Made by a program: the position numbers and the translations under genes
DNA from: Schoenoplectus triqueter
Lineage: Eukaryota > Streptophyta > Magnoliopsida > Poales > Cyperaceae
Length of the DNA: 64,000 nt
Direction: 5' to 3'
NCBI GenBank assembly: GCA_964058805.1
Contig: CAXKVV010000040.1
Coordinates: 434,001-498,000, forward strand
Shown: piece after piece, positions 42,990-54,619 of the stretch
Position numbering within the stretch: the first letter of the stretch is position 1
How the letters are laid out: each line of letters begins with the position of its first letter
The notes under the pieces: model-generated
Seen by the model: the letters and a program-made list of their open reading frames with translations, nothing else
Told to the model about the DNA's origin: nothing
The model's database searches: none

Positions 42990-43273
42990 GTTCTTTCATT
43001 AGATGCTACTTTTTGCACAACTTAAGTTTCACTATGGTAAAACACGGGTTTTCCAGAACTTTTAGCTCATATATTTCTTTATGTTATAAGGATCCTGATA
43101 GTGAGCATGGGTACCGTCTAACTGGAGATGTCCATTTTGAGGAGGCAGTGAAGTTGGCCTCTACAATCACGCCTGTGCCAGGTGGGGTGGGTCCGATTAC
43201 TATTGCAATGCTTCTTTCTAACACAGTGGATGCGGCAAAGGAGGCCTTTAGATGGTCCGCCTGCTTGCATTAA
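40732..43273 (+). CDS. FOLD: FolD-type methylene-THF dehydrogenase/cyclohydrolase, 5 exons
   Basis: Exons 40732-40942, 41191-41510, 41970-42206, 42610-42777, 43091-43273 sum to 1119 nt, 372 aa. This bifunctional enzyme interconverts 5,10-methylene-, methenyl- and 10-formyl-THF in one-carbon metabolism. The N-terminal 70 residues form a targeting peptide (Ser/Arg-rich, then Pro-rich); organellar, mitochondrial or plastid, cannot be decided. Catalytic region: [15 protein letters not shown] carries the conserved Tyr and Lys. The substrate loop [11 protein letters not shown] lies just before residue 178. Then [13 protein letters not shown], the Rossmann [37 protein letters not shown] and [15 protein letters not shown]. 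An in-frame ATG at 40750 (MAFASSLL) is an alternative start giving 366 aa. Intron 4 contains a SINE-like tail with a (GTT)n tract. Confidence 0.95.
42890..42988 (+). mobile_element. Au-SINE-like insertion with (GTT)n tail, FolD intron 4
   Basis: TTGGGTTTCATTTCTAGCCT, then ACCCCAATTGTTTGGGACTA and a long TTGTTG tract. The first block is shared with the inverted copy at 44995-45063. The 5' limit is not clear. Confidence 0.6.
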
Positions 43274-44178
43274 ACAATTTTCTGTACATGTAAATTTTGA
43301 TTCTTGGTTGTTGTTTATGCAGCTTTTTCATTTTGTTAATGTGGTACGACTCTTGAGACTGTAAACTTTGTAGCCTTTGGTTACTGTTTACTGTTCTGGA
43401 AACCTCTTTTTGGGCTGGTATAGATCTAAATGGTTAAGAACACGGATTTAAATAAATGTACCTTATACTCTCATTCTCATCCCAAAAGTTTAATGTTCAC
43501 GTAAGTGTTTAGACCTTTGATGTTCAAAGCACCATGAGTGTTTGCACTTACAGAGGTCTAAATGATTTCTGTCACATGAGCCAGATAAAGAGAGATTTAT
43601 GCTGAAGCATGTGGCTTTCTCAAAATAATAGGTTTTTGGATCATTTCATGAGCTAGATAATTAAAGTTGTTCTAAATCTCTCATCTACTCTCTCTCTCTC
43701 TCTCTTTAATTCCTATTCATGTTCCATTATAATTGCTTTGAAAGGAACTTCTTTTGTCATTCCTGACCATAACTGACACAAACACAAGCAACTCTGTAGC
43801 TCAAACGACCCTTATTTGGATCAAACTTCAAACTGAGGAAGTCTAAAACCAGCTTTCACAGTTACACCGATCCGTAGTGACTCGATCAAACCAAATCTGA
43901 CTCAGCTTGCTCTTTTAGTCTTTTACCAACCCAACAAGGCAACCACACTGATGGTTCAACTTTGTGTTGCACATTCCATAAATGATATAACATTTGCTGC
44001 ATATCGACCCATTTATTCTTTTACAGCCAAAAAGAAAAAAAAAATCCAAGTTCGGCACGTAGTACAATCATGAAAACTTTACATATTCCAACAAAAAATA
44101 TTCCTCAAATTCACCTTGTTGGGAATGATATATTTTTATTTATCTATCGCATGAAGCACAAAAAACCCCCGCATCCGC
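43274..44178. other. Spacer between converging FolD and G6P epimerase genes
   Basis: 3' regions of both genes, with a (CT)n tract at about 43688-43706. No gene seen. Confidence 0.5.
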
Positions 44179-46792
44179 TCAGCTAAATGCGATCTTTTGC
44201 TCTGCTATCCAAGATTTCCCAGGCTCCACTTTTACATTTCCGATCTGCAATAAATCGCACAGATAAAAACGAAAAACATTAATGTATGCATAAATATAAT
44301 ATAACAAAAATGTGATGAATATGAAAACAAAAAGGTCATTGATTCATTCAGTAAAATATCTTTATTAACCTGTGCATTTTCAACACAGACAAACTCTTTG
44401 TAGCACGCTTCCATCTGTAAGTGTGGGTTCCACAAGACAGCATCTGACCAGCTACGTTTTAGTAGTTAAACAATAATTAAATTAAGTACCATGCAATTCT
44501 CAAGAAAAAAAAGAATAAAATTTTTAAAAGTTCCAAGTAAAAAACAGAAGTCAGTACTTGGTGTTTTCAATGGTGATGGTCTCACCCAATCCATTTTCAA
44601 AGATTAGCTTATTAGGTGCATTTAGATAAACGCAGTCAACAAATCCTGGGAAATCAACAATTTCCCTGCATGACATCAAGTATAAAAATGTACAATTAGT
44701 TAGCTCTTATAACTTGCGAGTAAAATAAAAATGTGATATGAAGCAGTATATACCTCATTTCAGTGCCCTCAATAGGATTTTTAGGATCTGGATCCTTGTT
44801 TAGGGTTTTACAACCCTTTAACCCTTTAACTTTTGCCCCTGTAATTGAAGCCTGTAAAGAGAACAAAAACAAAGTAATTAGAGAATTGTGAACAAAGGAG
44901 GAGAAAATTGTGGTTGAACAAGGCACTTCCATTCTTTTGGACTATCAATGACATTTTATATTTTTGAAGGGGTACTAATGAATTTGCGGCGGTAACAACA
45001 ACCACAACAACAAAGCCTTTAATCCCAAATAAATTGGGTTAGGCTAGAAATGAAACCCAATCTGAAAGCATAAGATCAGAGATCTGATAATAATGATGAT
45101 GATGAATTTGCGGCAGTAACAAATAGTTTAAATCTTACTAACACTTAAGTAGGTATGGAGAGCAGAACTGAAGGAAAGTGGCTTTGTATCAGTATTTTCT
45201 ATTCTCAGAGACGTCGCCAAGTTCTTTTCACCCAATGTCACCTAAAAAATAGCATGAAATTACAAAAATAGGACGGCAACATGAAATCATGTTGGTCAAT
45301 GAAACCAGAAGAGTCACACCACGCACAAGGTAGTGTCATACCAACTGGTACCACTTGTCACATTTCTAGGATGCTTATGGTACAGACTGAACAGAAACCA
45401 AACCATGAGAAACCGACAACAAGATTACAGGTAAAAATGTAAAGCATAGAAGGTTCACCACTTTTCAATTTCTTCCCAATGTACGCTACATGGTTATTTT
45501 ACCAAGTTGGCACCAACCAGTAAAAAACAGCACCACTCTTCAACTGGTATTATTATGTAACCTGGTACATGGAAGCTCAATGTGAACAAACTGGAAATAT
45601 CATAATCCTCATCATTTTCAAACAACAGAGAAAAAGAGAAGATATGTTATTTAAAAGAAATTAAAAGTTTTAGCTGTTAATCTGACTTTGTAAAGAGCAT
45701 GAAAGCTGAAATCCCACATGGAGCGGCTATAAGAATCATCCTTTAGTTCCAACTCAACAGTTGTTTCTCCCTCACCATTTTCCGAATCTTCGTAAATTGA
45801 CCAATTCATGTTTCGTGCGAATCCATGCTGTACAACAATGTTTAACACAACAATTTTTCTTAATTAAACTTTTTTACAATAAGTTTGAGTTTTCTTACCT
45901 GTTGAATGGGACCTGGGCCAAACTGGGGGAAGCAATGCGGAATCCCTCCGCTGGTTCAAGTTTTGAAACAAAAATTAGGAAGAAATATAACACAAGTTCA
46001 TGAACAGAAAATATGTATTGCATGAGTGAGAAATAAAAACCTAATAGGTTTTTTGCCATTAAAAACAGCATCGGGTCGAACATAGAGCAGATCCTTGCCA
46101 CCAGGCACCTTCCAAGAGGTGACGCATGCCCCGAATAGATAAATCTCTGCCTCACTACAAAATGTTGAAAATTGATGATGGAATAAATTTGTATTATAGA
46201 GCACAATATTGTACTTTTGTTGGTTAGTTTGATTCTGAGTTACTTCAACAATTGTTCATAAAGCCAGTATTGTGCTTTATGCAGTTGGTAAATGAAACTC
46301 GAAACGTAGCAACTAACAATCTAACATGCATAATAAAGAACATAAGGATATAACACCATCAAGTGGTAGATATTAAATTGATTTTGATGCTTCAAAGATG
46401 CCAACAGTTCACCACTATCCGAAGGAAAAGAATAAAAATACAAATCAAATTATGAAGAAGTAAAAGGAGATTAATAGAAATATAGAATCACCTCCCACTA
46501 GGAGATTTCAAAGTGATTTTCGGAAGCCCCCCATTTCCTTCCGAAATCTCGACTCCCTTCGCGTAGGTTCTCTGCTCCAATCCTGCTTTGACGCTCAATC
46601 CACCTCGCCTTGGGGAGAAAGATTCAAACTTTCGTGGGAACTAAGCTTGGAATTGCATTAAAAAAAATGACATTTCGTTTTTTTTTTCAATTAAAATTAC
46701 CTTCTTCGACTGCTGAGAGATGTGGGTGTGGGATTGGAGAAATGGAGAGCTTTGAGAGAAGAGGAGGTCATGGAGATGGCAGCGGAAACCAT
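44179..46792 (-). CDS. Glucose-6-phosphate 1-epimerase-like, 10 exons
   Basis: Exons (minus order): 46701-46792, 46492-46608, 46041-46154, 45899-45950, 45687-45827, 45143-45241, 44754-44851, 44558-44665, 44370-44451, 44179-44244. Total 969 nt, 322 aa. It belongs to the aldose 1-epimerase (galactose mutarotase-like) superfamily, YeaD/apospory-associated protein C branch, and probably interconverts the alpha and beta anomers of hexose 6-phosphates. Evidence: IYLFGACVTSWKVPGGKDLL, GGIPHCFPQFGPG (about 110), HGFARNMNW with the catalytic His at 126, and WNPHLQMEACYKEF followed by VCVENAQ and a final VEPGKSW near the C-terminus. The first 35 residues (MVSAAISMTSSSLK) look like a plastid transit peptide. 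The exon 2 acceptor (CCCCAAG|GCGAGG) was chosen because the other AGs break the frame. A SINE tail lies in intron 6. Confidence 0.9.
44995..45063 (-). mobile_element. Au-SINE-like tail in epimerase intron
   Basis: On the minus strand it reads TTGGGTTTCATTTCTAGCCT, then AACCCAATTTATTTGGGATT and a GTTGTT tail, matching the FolD intron 4 copy. It lies between exons 6 and 7. Confidence 0.6.
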
Positions 46793-46799
46793 TGCTGAA

Positions 46800-47761
46800 G
46801 TGGGGAAGCCGTTTGGATGGGCTAAGTCTTATAGACCGACCATTGTTATTTGTTTCGACTTTGGGTAGCGCTTGAATGCAACAGTTCTAAATTTTGTTTG
46901 TTTTCTATTATTTTGATAATTATTTGTTTAGTGTAGGATGACCTTTTCAGAAATCATTCCTGACCCTTGATAATTGTCCTTACTGGATGTTAAAGGTCAA
47001 TTGATTATTTGATTATATGTGTGTGTGTGTGTGTGAGACTTCATTATGAAAGATTTAATGTAAATGAATCAGTGATCCTGGACAGAATAATTTATATATG
47101 CAAAATCCTGACAAGGTTTTATGCATATATTACTAGTTAAGGTCTAAAGCTCGTCATATATTATTTTTTACTTTTGAGTCTTTTTTTTAATAAATGTCTT
47201 CGTCAATTTCAACATTATTTTTTTCTTGCTGAAATGAATTAATGATTCTTGTGAAGTGGAAAAAGAATAAGCGTCACTTCATTCTTTTCTCCATAATTAA
47301 AGAACCTACGTCTTAAAATTCTACTTAGCAAGAGCATTTCCAATTCTGAAATTGTTAAATTCTTTGTTAAATCATAACAGAAAACTTACTAATTATAATT
47401 AATCTTCTTCAATTTAAAACCGTGTGATGATAGTTTTTGTGTCAAATAGATAATTATCACTTGTACCAAACAATAATTGTAAGAAAAGATTTGTGCATTT
47501 AGTCTGTTCTCCCCTTCCAATTATAAATTAAAGGATTTGTTAATTTATGGCGACTCACGCACTGAATAGTAATCACATTGAGCACTGGGTCTGGGTAGTT
47601 TCACAATTACATACATGTTTACAAAGCATATACAAATCTTCTTTAAAAAAAAAAAGAAGAGTTGATACAGTACAAGGTCAATCGCACATTATTCAATTCA
47701 TTATTAGAAAACCAGTGGCACCCGATTATTTACGTCTCATGTGAAGTTTTGGCTTTGCAAA
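46800..47761. other. Intergenic, no gene recognised
   Basis: AT-rich, with a (GT)n tract at about 47018-47034. Contains the epimerase promoter side and the 3' side of the next gene. Confidence 0.5.
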
Positions 47762-48472
47762 TCATTGATCTTGCCCTTTACCACCTGTACCAGCACCATC
47801 ATCTCCTCCATTTCTCTCCCTTTTGCCTTCACATTTATATCGGCATCCATGCCGCCTTGGTCTTCCTGCATCCTCTATGTCACTATCACTTTCCATGAAC
47901 AAAGCTCTAAGGCACCGTCTCCGAACACGGGGTGTATTTTCGGGTCTCCTATCTTGGTTTAACTTCAACCCTCTCCCGTCTTTAAAATCGGGCTCCTTCC
48001 TCTGCGCATGATTCACCAAATCTATATCCTCTCTACTTGAAATAATCTCGAAATGAACACCTGGATCTCTCGCAACACAAGAACTTTCCTGCAATGCGGA
48101 GTTGTTTATGCTTTGCACGTTGTTATTGACATTTGGAGATGCGGGAGGCGAACTTACAGCATTTCTGATTGCCATATTAGCTCCCAAATTTTCTCCTGCA
48201 AGGGTTATCATGAAAATGCCATCTTGGCCACTGTTGAGTGATTTATTAGAGAACAAACCTTTAAATTCCTCCAACTCATCATGTGGTATTGTTGAGATTG
48301 AAATCTTGGTTGGATTTTCATTCTGGTCTTCCTTGAAACTTGACCTTCTCGAGATTTTGAGTTGCACCAGATCTCGAGGCTTGGCTCCGGACATGTGGCG
48401 TGTTGCCACTGGATCACATGCCTCATCAGTCTCATTTTTATCAGATTGTAATAGGTCTTCACGGTTAGACAT
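47762..48472 (-). CDS. Unrecognised intronless protein, 236 aa
   Basis: Single open frame, starting MSNREDLLQSDKNETDEACD. I do not recognise a family. It is polar and probably disordered: acidic/Ser-rich at the start, a basic stretch LKISRRSSFKEDQ, a central DELEEFKGLFSNKSL, an Asn/Ser-rich PPASPNVNNNVQS linker, then PRVRRRCLRALFMESDSDIE followed by a basic RPRRHGCRYKCEGKRER and a Gly-rich end. The RRRCLRALFMESDSD block looks like a conserved short motif. Length and codon mix are consistent with a real gene, and the open frame is long for this AT-rich DNA, but expression is unproven. It could also be the last exon of a longer minus-strand gene whose 5' part lies at 48.5-48.9 kb. Confidence 0.55.
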   Translation of the reverse strand: MSNREDLLQSDKNETDEACDPVATRHMSGAKPRDLVQLKISRRSSFKEDQNENPTKISISTIPHDELEEFKGLFSNKSLNSGQDGIFMITLAGENLGANMAIRNAVSSPPASPNVNNNVQSINNSALQESSCVARDPGVHFEIISSREDIDLVNHAQRKEPDFKDGRGLKLNQDRRPENTPRVRRRCLRALFMESDSDIEDAGRPRRHGCRYKCEGKRERNGGDDGAGTGGKGQDQ

Positions 48473-49097
48473 GATGTGTATTTAGAATAATTTTGCCTTG
48501 GCTTTTGCTATGTTGAACATTCATAGCATAGAGTATATCAAATGAAGTATGTTCCTTCCAAAAGAAATGAAAACCGTGCACGGTATCTTTTATCTTGTCA
48601 CAAGTTTGAATCTGATACCAAATTTGAGATGTCAAATCAAGCTTGCCTGAATCTTTTCCAAAATATGAAACGCAGATAACTTCACAAGGTTGCAACTTGA
48701 GGAGAAGGCTTTCTTGAATTGCAATATGCAAAAGAAGCAGCTATTATTTTGTTTCTCATTCCTCAAGTTAGTCTTATATGGCTGCTTGTACATAAAGGAA
48801 AGGGGAGATATACTGGGAACGAATATCATTCACTGATTACAATAATGCTGGAAAAGATTATGGCTACTTGTGGATAAAGGAAATGGGAGATATACTGGCT
48901 GCTTGTGATGTTCTAATTGAACAAGCTACGTGCTCAAATCCACTTGCATGCAAGTGTACTCCATGCAATGACACCTCTAGTGCTGGGTGCACATGAAATG
49001 AAAACAACACATAATGCAAAAACATGCCCTTTATTGTGTTTTTCATATCTTGGCACAAAATCCAGAATATATAAATGAAACAAAGAGGTACAAAAAA

Positions 49098-50660
49098 TTA
49101 CATGAATCTTATTCTATTCCTCCTATTCCTTCTTCTCCATCTCCACCTCTCCTTGATATCATTCCCACCACAAGCAGCAATACCTCTACAATTACCATGC
49201 CTGCAGTTAGTGCTCCCATCCCCTATCGAACCAGCTAGCCCGTCGTCTATTGTACCACCTCGCCCATCGTCCCTTGCTTCTCTTAACCGAGCTGTCTCAG
49301 CCAAGAGATCCTGTATTAACATCTCAGTGGTTTTGGTAGTGATGCCTCTAAGGTACCAGGATATGGGTGGTGGTGGGACCATTGCAGGCTGGACCAGCTG
49401 CTCAAGGCTGACAGCAGACCCGACCCTCCCTTCGCCATTCGTGCATTTTTCATATTCAGTTAGTGTTCTAGGTACATTTTGAGAAAATGAAACAGGGTTA
49501 TCTACATAAATTGGTTCTATTTTCCAACAGCCCTCAAACTTCTTCATGAACCCTGTTCTTCCCTGTTTGAATTTAACCTGAAATTCAAGATTTAGCAAAA
49601 TTCAAAATTTTAAAGTGAACATATGCAGATGAGCACACTGCAACAGACTACAGTAATGTCATGTAAGAATTATAAATATGCTGCCAACAGCACAATTTAC
49701 TTTGTAATCTGCACTTTAGACATGCAATTTTTCAAAATAATACTGTTTTTTTCTAGTTTTATCTTACTGTACCGTGTGATTCTTTCTATCTTGGTCAACA
49801 ATAACATGAACTGAAATTGTACCAGACCACCAGAGAAACCGCCACATGGCTGCTTGCTCCACTTCTACCACTTGTCTAGATCCCTCGTCTATTAAGACTT
49901 TCCTTGACATCACTTCCTAAAAACCCAAAAATAAAAACAATATGTATAATAACTAAAATTGCTTAGATACATTCTTTTCTCGAATGTGACTGGTAATATG
50001 TTTATCTATTTGAGCATGACGGTAATGGATTGATTATGAACAATATATTCTAAAACATCTTATTCTTATACAGGTGAATTACCTTGATATTTTTGAAAAC
50101 TCGTTTATTCTCGGGATCGATAATTATGTTATAGATTGCATCTGGAGGTAAACCTGCCTCAAATTTAACATTTAAGTTGCAAAGAGAACCCTTGGGCACA
50201 GTCACCTAAAAACATCAGAAATAGTAAAAAGAAAATCTTTCAGCTTCTCTTTAACATCAAATTCAAAACATTAATAGTATATTATTATTATCATTGAATT
50301 AACCTTTATTTCTGGGGCCTTGTCGGACCAAGTAGGATTGCTCTTCCAAGCTTGGAGTTGCTTATCCAAAGTAGCCTCATAATCCGCATAATCAGTATGT
50401 GATGTTTCCTGAGACACTATCAGAGATTTTGAAGGAAGGGCATCTCGGCCATTTCGTAAAAAATTCTTAAAATTTACCTGAAGAGAAGACTTTTAGAAAT
50501 GCAATTCACCAGAAAAAAAAAAGTGTGAGAAATATTTCTCCAAGATAGCAATTAGAAAGGAGCTCACACTGATGGAATTTTGAAGCCTTCTGGGGATCTG
50601 AGAGATGAAATCAAAACCTACTGTTAGTGTTGTTGGTATGGGGTTTCTATTGTTCTCCAT
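49098..50660 (-). CDS. DUF220-family protein, 5 exons
   Basis: Exons (minus order): 50568-50660, 50304-50477, 50083-50205, 49773-49916, 49098-49577. Total 1014 nt, 337 aa; all junctions are phase 0. It resembles plant DUF220 proteins (Arabidopsis At1g23560/At1g70480 type), whose function is unknown and whose fold is probably START/polyketide-cyclase-like. Diagnostic stretches: [78 protein letters not shown] and [19 protein letters not shown]. The last 50 residues (Gly/Arg/Asn-rich, ending [11 protein letters not shown]) are low complexity and may be lineage-specific. A 5' UTR intron probably runs from about 51110 to 50733 (GT and AG ends seen). Confidence 0.85.
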
Positions 50661-50732
50661 AGAAGATTGATGTTGTGATCACACAACTCATAAAACACAG
50701 ACAAGTAGTTCAATTTGATTTACCACCTGAAA

Positions 50733-51220
50733 ATCAAAAGCCAGTGTTAATCTAGAAAATACCGCTAAATTGGTAAATTTTAAAGTCCCGGAGGTTGCTA
50801 ATAAATCGTGTGAATTATATTTTTTGAGTTCGTAGAGTGCTCATGAGCTCTTTTGATTTGAGCTATAATTACTTGACCCCGTCTATCCGAAAGAAAATTG
50901 ATTCAGTTAAGTGCCAAGACCAAGACGAGAAAATTCCATAATTTCAAGTTTGCACCTCTTTTAATTTCCTCTATTTAAATGAAATTGGGAACCGATTTCA
51001 TTGGATAGATAACGATAGAGAAAATCAACTAACAAAAATCGAATCGAGATGAATAAAATGCGCGAGATAAAAAGAAACAAGAATTAACAGATCTGATGAA
51101 AATACCTGGTAAAGAAATAGCTCCACTTTGCAGAACATGCGCCGCGTTGAAGTCTAGTTCGAAGGAAAGAGAGACTGGGAACCTGAAGTAGGCAAGCAAG
51201 CAGCAGTCGTCACTTCTCAT
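50733..51220 (-). other. DUF220 5' UTR with probable leader intron
   Basis: Minus-strand donor CCAG|GTATTTTC at about 51110 and acceptor TTTTCAG|GTGG at about 50733 bracket an AT-rich leader intron. The noncoding exon (51111 to about 51190) is GC-richer. Confidence 0.45.
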
Positions 51221-51229
51221 TTGACAGCT

Positions 51230-52855
51230 TATGACCTTTTGGCGATGTTTATTTATTAATTAATCACTAATAATTTTTATGTTTATTCAAATTTAATCAC
51301 TCTTAATAATTTTTTCATTCAAAAATGAATAAAAAAAATTGTAAAATAAATATAATTTCATTTCATTTATCTGTTTTTCATTTTAATTATTTTTAATGAA
51401 AAAACTAATGAGAGCGATTAAATTTGAATAAAATTTAAATTTAATGATTAAAAATAGATAAATAAAAGTCCAATGACTAAAATTAAATAAATAACACAGT
51501 TTAGTCTATCAGGAAATTAATCCTATTCAGAAGCATGGGAATTGGGCAGATCTTCCTTTTTTGTGGTAATTAAAAAAACTAAAATAATGAAAGAGTGAGA
51601 TTATATTCAAAAATGTATCTAAACTGAGTTTGAAACTCGAGCTATTCTGGATTGAGTTTTAAACTCGGTTCTAGTTTTTATTTTATAAATTATATATATC
51701 TTGATTAATTATTTATTTAATTATTGGTTGAATGGTTTATAAAAAAAATTAGAAATATGATATTTTTATGTTTAATAATATATCAAATATAACAATATGT
51801 ACTTAGAAAATCATAATTGAAAAATTATAAAAAAAATAATAAACTAGAATAAATATATATGTTTATATATGTTTCTTATGTATGTAATATGCATTTATTA
51901 TAAACTAGAAAAATAAATCTGAATAAAAATATATTGAATAAAAAAAATGAACTAAAAAGATACATATTTATTACATATTCAATAAAAGCTGTATATAAGG
52001 AACATAATAAATTGGAGTATACAAAATTTTTACTTACAAATCTAAAAAATAATGAAAAAATGAATTCTCAAAAAATTTCAAACGCATTTTTGAGGCCTCA
52101 GATAAGTTTTTTCTAGTCCCGAAAGTTACCATAACAACATTAACAATTAACCATGTAGATCTCGTTGTGAGCTTTCTGTGGCCGCATAATACGTCTCGAT
52201 CAGAATTTTTTATCAAAAATTATCGTTGTTTGAAGATGAGGTGTTCAGATTTTAATTTTATCTTCTTATCTTATCTCTGTTTGTTCGATCGGAAGCGTCG
52301 AATGAAATTAGAATATTATGAAAATTAAACAATTAATTAAAAATAAGCTAAATAATTAAAACAAAAAATAATGTCACACATTCATATAGATATGTTGAGT
52401 GAATAAGCAGGCCTGCTAATAAACGGACATCAACTCAATATCCTGTTCAATTCAAAAGAGTGGACTGAAGTCCAAACTCAGATTCAGTTCATTATGCTTC
52501 AAGAAAAATCGAATTTTAAACTATCATTTGAGTTTGAAACTACAATAACAAATAAATTAAAGAAATGTCTACAAATTAGTAAAGGGGTAAATCGATAAGA
52601 TCACATAAAAATTTTCTGTGAAAAAATAGTTAAAATGACAAATTGGCAATTGATGAAGCAACAAAAATTGTGCTGGCTGAGAAAACAGGAATATTTAATA
52701 CAAAGTTCACAATTGAAAAAGATGAACATCCCTAATAGTGAGAGAACAAAAATTCATACATGCCTACAAAAGTGGCTAAGAAAATAGGAATTCATACATG
52801 CGTACATTATAGCAATTCATATAATCATCTAAGCAACAACAAAAGGAATAAAGAA
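51230..52855. other. AT-rich intergenic DNA, no gene
   Basis: Strongly A/T, with degraded CTCGA-type repeat pieces (for example GAGTTTGAAACTCGAGCTAT near 51628) that resemble the 16.4-kb hAT family. No coding region. Confidence 0.5.
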
Positions 52856-53325
52856 TCTATACTATTATATAAAGCATCTAAGAATTGAAGGGTCCATTTT
52901 TTATCATTGTAAATTTTTATTATACCCATTTTATCCCTCAATTAGACGGATAATATTTATTGTTGGTTGATCGAACGTATGTGATCGCGTCCATTGATCC
53001 CCTCTTTCTCTCCATTTATTTCCCTTATATACTATTATTTCCATAATTTTTATTTTTTATTTAGCAACTTTGTGCATATTTGGTAAGGAATTAATGGTGA
53101 TAATATATGTTAGAATAATTTATTTTTCTTTCCATAAAAATCATGAATCATTAACTCATATTGTGCAAAAATCTCATCCAAAATTAAATATAGTCTTTAT
53201 TATATGTTTTCTCTATAATTTGGTGAATTTATAATTTAATATTAGATAAATGTGAATTTTTTTATCTTATAATATTTTAATGTTTAAATAAAAAATTCTG
53301 CTGCAACGCGCGGGTATATAACTAG
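52856..53325 (+). mobile_element. Non-autonomous Helitron
   Basis: The 5' end TCTATACTATTATATAAAGC and the 3' end with a GC-rich GCAACGCGCGGGTATATAA stem region followed by CTAG are the canonical Helitron termini. The insertion is between A (52855) and T (53326), as expected, with no target duplication. 470 bp; no Rep/helicase. Confidence 0.85.
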
Positions 53326-53529
53326 TAATTAGTAAAGCAAACACATAGCATATCTAATTTTGGTCACTGCCATGTTTCATGCTGCTCTAGTCCTCCTCTT
53401 TTGACTTGAATGCAGCCAATTGCACAGTACCACCAATCTCGCGTGTTAGGAAAATTAATTTGATAAAACTAGCATGTCTAACCAAATACCTTTTGTTGGT
53501 GTAGAAATTAATACTATGGCATTATGTGT

Positions 53530-54608
53530 ATGTCATGACTAAACTTGTGTGATCTCTAGATGATAATAAATGTCACTGTTATTTCTTGAATTGATCCGCT
53601 TTCTTGACCAACTTTGTATTCCTTGAACTGATCCGCTTTCGGACTCATCTACGAAAATATCAACTGCACGGTTACCTTGAGTCTGTGATTGTGACATATC
53701 TGTACAGAAAAAATAGCATTCAGTTTGTGGAATTACTAACCCCCTTACCTTGAATGAAAAACAGGAATCACAAGTTAAATAAAAAAATTAGAATTGACAA
53801 GGAGAAATGAAGAAATATATCTATTACTAAAAGTACATGTGTAGTTTGGACTGGACTAACATGTAAATTGAGACATTGCTGATATACTAGATTAAAAATT
53901 CATGTAAATTCATAGCACATATTGCTATCAGCCTATCATAAAAGGACATCATTGATCATGTAAATTTTATGTCTAATAAATTACTCATTTTAATTTATAC
54001 CATTAACATATATTTGACAGATGGTTCACGCACAACAACGTGCTTAGCATGATTTAGCTGAATTCAAGTGTAATTCTAGGTTGCAGTTTACCTTGATACC
54101 ATACCCTAACAAGCAGAACTAAAACCCAAATAATTAGACAAACTGGGCAGACTAATGGGGGTATTACTGCATAAAAAGATATTGTTACCACTCAGCATAT
54201 ATCCAATTGATGTTTTCTGTCACAATTCCATACAGGTACGCTGCCAAATTTTTGGCAGAGATGCACCTAAAGTTTTATGCATATACTATTTGATTATATC
54301 ATAACAGGAAATAAGAACTTTGAACAGAAAATTTGAGCTAGTGGCAGAGACCTCTTGGTATTCATTTTGGATTGGAAGAAAAAGGATTTCAAAAAAGAAA
54401 GAGAAAACAACGAGCAAGGAGCAACAGAGAAAAAACCGCCCCAAAAACAGGACCTTTTGTGTGGATGCACCAATTCTGCTATTGCTGACAAACCCTTCTC
54501 TCTGCTACGAAAGACCAAATTATTGCCTTCGTCGGCGTCGGCGAAAAATTCTGCGGCGGCGCCGTCCTTCCAGTCGATAAAAATTCGCGGAGGCCTCTTC
54601 GGAGTCAA
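53530..54608 (-). CDS. Possible unrecognised minus-strand gene (two candidate exons)
   Basis: Two blocks look coding on the minus strand. The first opens at 54608 with MTPKRPPRIFIDWKDG and continues AAAEFFADADEGNNLVFRSR. The second lies at about 53530-53700, downstream of an acceptor TTTTCTGTACAG, and reads MSQSQTQGNRAVDIFVDESE then SGSVQGIQSWSRKRINSRNN before a stop. I do not recognise either and cannot prove that they are joined. The first block sits in GC-rich sequence that is also open on the plus strand (54355-54615), so one or both may be artefacts. Confidence 0.25.
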
Positions 54609-54619
54609 GGAGTGATTCT

